From Actinomycetes bacterium (GTDB lineage Bacteria > Actinomycetota > Actinomycetes > S36-B12), in assembly GCA_024639145.1 (NCBI GenBank), contig JAHEIZ010000019.1:1-40309 (forward strand): a stretch of DNA of 40,309 nt. The letters run 5' to 3'. This document shows positions 35,206-40,309 of this stretch, piece by piece (position 1 is the stretch's first letter; every line of letters begins with the position of its first letter). The notes beneath the pieces are model-generated. The model did not search any database. It was not told the DNA's origin and saw only the letters and a program-made list of their open reading frames with translations. The position numbers were made by a program, and so were the translations under genes.

Positions 35206-36075
35206 TATGTCATCTGGGCGCTGTTTCCGTTCTACTTCCGGGCGGTCGACTACGTCTCTGCTGTCGAGGTCGTCGCGAACCGAGTGGTGTGGTCGTTCCT
35301 CCTGTTGCTCATCATCACCACGATCACTCGAGGGTGGGGCTCACTCACCCGTCTGGCCGGTAATCGACGTGAGCTCGGGCTCGTGGCCCTCGGCTCACTC
35401 TTCATCGCCGCGAACTGGAGTGCTTACGTCGTCTCGATCAGCACGAATCAGGCTCTGCAAGCCTCACTCGGCTATTTCATCTCTCCCCTGGTGATCGTCG
35501 CCATGGGAGTGCTACTTCTCAAGGAACGCCTTCGCGCAGGCCAGTGGATCGCCGTGAGCTTCGCGGTCGTAGCCGTCGCCGTGCTGACCATCAGCTACGG
35601 TGCCCTGCCGTGGATCGCACTCATCCTGTCGTTCTCCTGGGCCACCTACGGATTCATCAAGAAGTTCGTCGGCTGGGGCGCTGTGGAGAGCCTGACCGTC
35701 GAGACTGCGGTGCTCTCCCCTATCGCGATCACGATCTTGATCATCATGATCGTGCAGGGCACCGCAGCGACGGTCAGCAATGGCGCGTCAACTCTTCTGC
35801 TCCTGATGCTCGCCGGCCCAGTGACGACGATCCCCCTGCTGCTCTTCACCGGCTCGGCCACTCGCCTGCCGTACAGCACCCTCGGGATCCTCCAGTACAT
35901 CACTCCGATCGGCTTGTTCATCGTCGGCGTCGGGTTCTTCCACGAGGCAATGTCACCGACGAGATGGGTCGGATTCGCCCTCATCTGGTGCGCGCTTGTC
36001 GTATTCACGATCGACGCGCGCCGATCATCACAGCCCTCGGAACTCGAGGACGCGCAGTTACTGCCTGAGGAGTAA
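35185..36075 (+). CDS. rarD: EamA family transporter RarD
   Basis: Encodes 296 residues with about ten membrane helices of the drug/metabolite transporter fold. The N-terminus (LLFGIAAYVIWALFPFYF) and the mid-part SLFIAANWSAYVVSISTNQA and LGYFISPLVIVAMGVLLLKE are typical RarD. The best start is TTG at 35185, as the frame upstream runs into korB without ATG or GTG close by; no Shine-Dalgarno sequence is seen. The start lies in a strong hairpin. RarD is named for chloramphenicol sensitivity but its substrate is unknown. Its stop touches the stop of the convergent prenyl synthase gene. Confidence 0.9.
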   Translation: MLFGIAAYVIWALFPFYFRAVDYVSAVEVVANRVVWSFLLLLIITTITRGWGSLTRLAGNRRELGLVALGSLFIAANWSAYVVSISTNQALQASLGYFISPLVIVAMGVLLLKERLRAGQWIAVSFAVVAVAVLTISYGALPWIALILSFSWATYGFIKKFVGWGAVESLTVETAVLSPIAITILIIMIVQGTAATVSNGASTLLLLMLAGPVTTIPLLLFTGSATRLPYSTLGILQYITPIGLFIVGVGFFHEAMSPTRWVGFALIWCALVVFTIDARRSSQPSELEDAQLLPEE

Positions 36076-37071
36076 TCAGCCGGTGCGGTCGACGACGTAG
36101 TCGCAGAGCACCTCGAGTGCGTCGCGCGCCGAGTTCGCGGGGAGCTCATGAAGGCAGGCACGAGCCTGATCGGCCCAGTCACGAGCCTGCTGACGGGCCT
36201 CGCCGAGAGCCGAGTGCGCACGCAGCAGTGCGAGTGCCTCGGCATGCTCAGCGGGATCAGGCAGCGGTCGCGACAGCAGTTCGCGCAGGCGAGCATCAGC
36301 CGGGTCAGTGCCTCGCAGGGCGATGAGACCCGCGAGGGTGGGCACGCCCTCCTTGAGATCAGTGCCGGGAGTCTTGCCGGACTGCTCGGACTCCGAGGTG
36401 ATGTCGACGAGATCATCAGCGAGCTGGAAGGCGATGCCGATGGCCTCGCCGAAGGCCGTGAGAGTGCGAATGGTGGACTCCGACGCACCTGACATGAGAC
36501 CCCCGTACCAGCCGCTCGCGGCGATGAGCGAGCCGGTCTTGTCGGCCAGGACCTCGAGGTGATGTGTCACGGCATCCTCACCGGGCTTGGGCCCGACGGT
36601 CTCCTTGATCTGGCCGATGCACAGTCGCTCGAAGGTCACGGCCTGAATACGCACGGCCTCCGGGCCGAGATCAGCGAGGATGCCCGATACGCGAGCGAAG
36701 AGGAAGTCGCCGCTGAGAATCGCGACCGAGTTATCCCAGCGTGCGTTCGCCGAGGCGGCACCGCGACGCAGCATCGCTTCGTCCATCACGTCATCGTGAT
36801 ACAGGGTGGCCAGATGAGTGAGCTCGACAACGACACCGGCCTTGATGACATCGGCGCCTATACCCGAGCCGAACTGCGAGGAGAGCAGCACCAGGAGCGG
36901 GCGGAAGCGCTTGCCGCCGGCCTCGACCAAATGTCGCGAAACCTCGGTGACGAAGGAGTAGTCACTCGCGATCGCAGCTCGAATACCCGACTCGATATCG
37001 GCAAGCCCCGCCGAGAGCTCTGCCTCGAGGGCAGAGTCGGGCGTGAAGAAGCCGCTGGCAGAGTCGGTCAT
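36076..37071 (-). CDS. trans-polyprenyl diphosphate synthase
   Basis: Encodes 331 residues. The first aspartate-rich motif is LYHDDVMDEAMLRRG and the second is FQLADDLVDI, both intact, with GGKRFRP near residue 52 for substrate binding. It adds isopentenyl units to an allylic diphosphate. Chain length depends on residues before the first motif; the small residues there (VVELTHLATLYHDD) suggest long products, so menaquinone side-chain synthesis is likely. Its location next to nuoN, as in Streptomyces, fits a respiratory quinone role. Confidence 0.9.
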   Translation of the reverse strand: MTDSASGFFTPDSALEAELSAGLADIESGIRAAIASDYSFVTEVSRHLVEAGGKRFRPLLVLLSSQFGSGIGADVIKAGVVVELTHLATLYHDDVMDEAMLRRGAASANARWDNSVAILSGDFLFARVSGILADLGPEAVRIQAVTFERLCIGQIKETVGPKPGEDAVTHHLEVLADKTGSLIAASGWYGGLMSGASESTIRTLTAFGEAIGIAFQLADDLVDITSESEQSGKTPGTDLKEGVPTLAGLIALRGTDPADARLRELLSRPLPDPAEHAEALALLRAHSALGEARQQARDWADQARACLHELPANSARDALEVLCDYVVDRTG

Positions 37072-37083
37072 GAAAGCACGGTA

Positions 37084-38643
37084 CTACCGCAGGAACAGGC
37101 CCGCATTGTCGACCAAGTCGAGCAGCGGCTGCGGCAGGATGCCGAGTACGACCGTGACCGTGGCGCCTGCGGCAATCACGATGGTGGTGAAGGCGGACGG
37201 CACGACCACCGAGGCGGTGCTATCGGTCGGCTCGGAGAAGAACATGATGACGATGACGCGCGCATAGAAGAACGCCGACACCACCGAGGCCACCACGGCC
37301 ACGATGACGAGCCAGGTTGCACCCGAGTCGATCGCGGCCGCGAAGACACCGAACTTGCCGATGAATCCGCTGGTGAGCGGAATGCCGGCGAAGGACAGCA
37401 TGAACAACGCGACGACGGTTGCGGTCACCGGGGACTTCTTGCCTAGGCCGGCCCACTTCGACAGGTGCGTAGCCTCACCCGAGGAGTCACGCACAATCGA
37501 GATCACCGCGAAGGCGCCGATCGTGGTGAAGCCGTAGGCAATGAGGTAGAAGAGCACGCTCGACAGGCCTGCCGCACTCGTGGCGATGACACCGACCATG
37601 ATGAAGCCGGCCTGAGCGACCGAGGAGTAAGCGAGCATGCGCTTGATATCGCTCTGGGTGACGGCGATTACCGAGCCCACGACCATGGTGAGGATCGCGA
37701 CGATCCACATCATGGGCTCCCAGTCCCAGCGAAGGCCGCCGAAGGCGACATAGAGCACGCGAAGCAGGGCACCGAAGGCGGCGATCTTGACCGTGGTCGA
37801 CATGAACGCCGTGACAGCGGTCGGGGCGCCCTGGTAAGCGTCGGGAGTCCACTGATGGAACGGCACCGCGGCGACCTTGAACAACAGGCCGACCAGGATC
37901 ATGGCCACGCCGATCAGCAGGAGCCCGTTCTGACTTGGCTTGGCCGAGATCGCATCGGCGATCGACGCGAAGTTCACCGACCCGGCGAAACCGTAGATGA
38001 GCGCCGAACCGTAGAGGAAGAACGCCGAGGAGAAGGCGCCCAGCAGGAAGTACTTGAGCGACGCCTCCTGCGAGAGGAGGCGACGACGACGAGCCATGCC
38101 CACCAGCAGGTACAGCGGCAAGGACATGACCTCGAGTGCCACGAACATCAGCAGGAGATCATTCGCCGAGACGAAGAGCAGCATGCCGGCGACGGAGAAC
38201 AGGAACAGCGGCCAGACCTCCGTCTGGAAGTACCCGCGTGCGGTGAACTGCTTCTCATCCTCTGAGCCCGGCAGCGCCGAGGCACGTGCGGCGAAAGCAT
38301 CACCCGAGGGATCGACCAGGCGCTCGGCCATCAGCATGGCGCCGAGTGCCGCCAGGATGAGGATGGCGCCCTGCATGACCAGCGCCGGGCCATCGATCGA
38401 GATAGAGCCCGAGGCAGTGATGATGCGCATGCCCGACAAGGTCACGACATCGACGAAGGCAGCGATGAGTGCGCCGAACACCAGCACCAGCTGGATCGGG
38501 CGACGTGCGCCCTTGGGGGCAAAGGCCTCGACAAGCACCGAGACGACGCCGACGCCCAGAAGGATCAGGATCGGGGCGATTGCGCTGTAGTCGATCGTCG
38601 GGAGATCGAATAGGGCCTTATCGGCCAGGACTACGGGATTCAC
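37084..38643 (-). CDS. nuoN: NADH-quinone oxidoreductase subunit N
   Basis: Encodes 519 residues with about 14 membrane helices. It is one of the three antiporter-like proton-pumping subunits of complex I. Conserved blocks include VGLLFKVAAVPFHQWTPDAY (with the key Lys and His) and AVTQSDIKRMLAYSSVAQAG. The start is GTG at 38643, overlapping the nuoM stop by four bases (GTGA). Last gene of the nuo operon, 12 bases before the prenyl synthase gene on the same strand, so both may share a transcript. Confidence 0.96.
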   Translation of the reverse strand: MNPVVLADKALFDLPTIDYSAIAPILILLGVGVVSVLVEAFAPKGARRPIQLVLVFGALIAAFVDVVTLSGMRIITASGSISIDGPALVMQGAILILAALGAMLMAERLVDPSGDAFAARASALPGSEDEKQFTARGYFQTEVWPLFLFSVAGMLLFVSANDLLLMFVALEVMSLPLYLLVGMARRRRLLSQEASLKYFLLGAFSSAFFLYGSALIYGFAGSVNFASIADAISAKPSQNGLLLIGVAMILVGLLFKVAAVPFHQWTPDAYQGAPTAVTAFMSTTVKIAAFGALLRVLYVAFGGLRWDWEPMMWIVAILTMVVGSVIAVTQSDIKRMLAYSSVAQAGFIMVGVIATSAAGLSSVLFYLIAYGFTTIGAFAVISIVRDSSGEATHLSKWAGLGKKSPVTATVVALFMLSFAGIPLTSGFIGKFGVFAAAIDSGATWLVIVAVVASVVSAFFYARVIVIMFFSEPTDSTASVVVPSAFTTIVIAAGATVTVVLGILPQPLLDLVDNAGLFLR

Positions 38644-40187
38644 TGGCCGTTCCCTTCAACGGAGGCACTAGGCACGGTGGGAGCGGGATCACTTGCTCCG
38701 ATCGTGGTCATCACGCGATCGACCGCCGGATTGATGACATTGAGAATCGGCGCGGGGAAGAACCCGAGCACGATGGTCAGTGCAGCAATGGGCACCAGGG
38801 CCGTGATTTCGCGACCGCCGAGATCCTTCATGCCCACGAGGCTGTCGGACAGCGGGCCGGTCATCGACTTCTGGTAGACGCGCAGGACATAAGCGGCGGT
38901 GATCACGATGCCGAAGGTGGCGAGTGCACCCACCCACATGTAGCGCTGGAAGGAGCCCAGCAGCACCATGAACTCGCCGACGAAGCTGACCAGGCCCGGA
39001 AGTGCGAGCGAGGACAGCGCCGCGATGAGGAAGAAGCCGGCCAGGACCGGTGCCGCCTTGTTCACGCCTGAGTAGTCGGACAGGAGCGCCGAGTTCTTGT
39101 TGCGCTGCATCAAGAAGCCTGCGGTCAGGAAGAGCGCAGCGGTCGAGAGGCCGTGGGCGACCATGTAGACCACCGAGCCGGACTGGCCGATGCTCGTGAA
39201 GACGAAGATGCCCAGGGCGATGAAGCCGAAATGCGACATCGACGAATAGGCGAACAGGCGCTTCATGTCGTTCTGGCCGAGGGCCACGTAGGCACCGTAG
39301 AAGATGCCGATCAGGGCCATGCCGATCACGATCGGCGCGTAGAACGATGCAGCGTCGGGGAAGATCGGCAGGCAGTAACGCAGCATGCCGAAAGTGCCGA
39401 CCTTGTCGAGCACGCCGATCAGCAGCACGGCGGTGCCGGGCTTGGACTGAGCAGCGGCATCGGGCAGCCAGGTGTGGAAGGGCCACAGCGGCGCCTTGAC
39501 CGCGAATGCGAAGAAGAAACCGAGGAAAAGCAGCTTCTGGGCGAATGGATCGATGTCGAGGCCGACAAGCGAGGCGTAGTCGAAGGTGCCGTGACCGGTC
39601 AGCTGTGCCGAGACGACGTACAGGCCGATCAGCGAGGCGAGCATGAACAGGCCGCCGACCAGCGAGTAGAGCAGGAACTTCACGGCAGCGTAGGAGCGCT
39701 GCGGGCCGCCGTAGCGACCGATCATGAAGTAGACCGGAATCAGCATCGCTTCGAAGAAGACGTAGAAGAGGAAGACATCGGTTGCGGCGAAGACGCCGAT
39801 CATCAAGGTCTCGAGCACGAGGATCAGGGCGAAGTAGCCCTTGACGCTGCCGCGCTCATTGTCGGCGTCCTTCCAGCCGGCGAGGATCACGATCGGCACG
39901 AGCGTGGTCGCCAGAGCCACGAGGACCAGGCCAATGCCATCGACGCCGACCGCGTACGAGATGCCGAATGCGGGGATCCACGACTGCTGCTCGACGAACT
40001 GGAACTGTGCGGTGGAGTCGGCCTGGAACTGCAGGGCCATCGCGACGGTAAGCACGAGGGTCACGAAGGCGAAGGCCAGTGCGACCTGCTTGGCCAGGAG
40101 TGCCTTGGCCTTCGGCAGCAGCACCACGACGATGCTTCCAACGAGGGGCACCACTCCGAGGAGGGTCAGCCAGGGAAAGGAGCTCAT
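38640..40187 (-). CDS. nuoM: NADH-quinone oxidoreductase subunit M
   Basis: Encodes 515 residues with about 14 membrane helices. The pumping-channel segments are visible: LFYVFFEAMLIPVYFMIGRY (essential Glu), AVKAPLWPFHTWLPDAAAQS and GQNDMKRLFAYSSMSHFGFI. The ATG shares one base with the nuoL stop (TAATG). It lies between nuoL and nuoN as in nearly all complex I operons. Confidence 0.97.
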   Translation of the reverse strand: MSSFPWLTLLGVVPLVGSIVVVLLPKAKALLAKQVALAFAFVTLVLTVAMALQFQADSTAQFQFVEQQSWIPAFGISYAVGVDGIGLVLVALATTLVPIVILAGWKDADNERGSVKGYFALILVLETLMIGVFAATDVFLFYVFFEAMLIPVYFMIGRYGGPQRSYAAVKFLLYSLVGGLFMLASLIGLYVVSAQLTGHGTFDYASLVGLDIDPFAQKLLFLGFFFAFAVKAPLWPFHTWLPDAAAQSKPGTAVLLIGVLDKVGTFGMLRYCLPIFPDAASFYAPIVIGMALIGIFYGAYVALGQNDMKRLFAYSSMSHFGFIALGIFVFTSIGQSGSVVYMVAHGLSTAALFLTAGFLMQRNKNSALLSDYSGVNKAAPVLAGFFLIAALSSLALPGLVSFVGEFMVLLGSFQRYMWVGALATFGIVITAAYVLRVYQKSMTGPLSDSLVGMKDLGGREITALVPIAALTIVLGFFPAPILNVINPAVDRVMTTIGASDPAPTVPSASVEGNGQ

Positions 40188-40309
40188 TACAGCCTCACCA
40201 ACACCAGGGCGAGGACGACAATCACGGCGCCACCCACCATCGACAACGCGTAGGAACGTGCAAAACCACTCTGGTACTTGCGCATGCGACCCGAGGCGCC
40301 GCCGACGAA
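40187..40309 (-). CDS. nuoL: NADH-quinone oxidoreductase subunit L, C-terminal end only
   Basis: The window edge leaves only the last 40 residues: [20 protein letters not shown] followed by [20 protein letters not shown]. This is the usual RxxQxGxxRSYAL...G end of NuoL with its final membrane helix. The stop overlaps the nuoM ATG by one base. The rest of the operon lies outside the window. Confidence 0.93.
   Translation of the reverse strand, partial: FVGGASGRMRKYQSGFARSYALSMVGGAVIVVLALVLVRL

Overview
This window comes from a GC-rich actinobacterium (Actinomycetota). Four things point there: the gene order (rplK-rplA ... rplJ-rplL-rpoB-rpoC ... rpsL-rpsG-fusA-tuf-rpsJ-rplC-rplD-rplW; aspC next to tRNA-Trp-secE-nusG; rpmG next to hadA/hadB), many GTG and some TTG starts, promoters of the TTGNNN/TANNNT kind, and terminators that are mostly strong hairpins with little or no U-run. 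From memory, the layout resembles the nuo/kor/nusG/rpo region of Streptomyces in compact form. The species cannot be named from the sequence alone.

Layout. 1-6212 (minus): start of the S10 operon (rpsJ, rplC, rplD, partial rplW) and the str operon (rpsL, rpsG, fusA, tuf), with a clear str promoter at 6409-6438. 6575-16169 (minus): a small DUF4190-like membrane protein, rpoC, rpoB, rplL and rplJ. The rplL-rpoB gap (557 bp) holds a U-tailed terminator, a 20-bp hairpin and candidate rpoB promoters; rplJ is preceded by a probable L10 leader with a following attenuator-like hairpin. 16425-21634 (minus): a five-gene branched-chain amino acid type ABC uptake operon (livG, livF, livH, livM, binding protein) sitting between rplA and rplJ. 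Its livM carries a 45-bp tandem repeat inside the coding region. 21763-24378 (minus): rplA, rplK, nusG, secE, tRNA-Trp.

24571-30831: aspC (plus); murB, a CysRS-tail/glycosyltransferase-like fusion, hadB, hadA, rpmG, tRNA-Met and tRNA-Thr (all minus); a short-chain dehydrogenase (plus); tRNA-Tyr (minus); yajQ (plus). 30818-36075: a three-gene minus-strand cluster of NuoB-, NuoC- and NuoI-like iron-sulfur/complex I-type proteins, divergent from korA-korB (2-oxoglutarate:ferredoxin oxidoreductase), then rarD. 36076-40309 (minus): a polyprenyl diphosphate synthase and the end of the main complex I operon (nuoN, nuoM, partial nuoL).

How it fits together: most of the window is translation and transcription machinery plus protein export. 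The right third is energy metabolism: KorAB makes reduced ferredoxin, the NuoB/C/I-like trio next to it could pass those electrons on, and complex I with a prenyl-chain (probably menaquinone) synthase follows. The points most worth a second look are the stand-alone nuoBCI-like trio beside korAB, the tandem repeat in livM, Arg at codon 88 of rpsL (a streptomycin-resistance position), the hairpin covering the rarD start, the hairpins in the nusG-rplK and rplL-rpoB gaps, and the lysine/arginine-free acidic arms on NusG and L10. I see no CRISPR array, insertion sequence, prophage or integron in the window.
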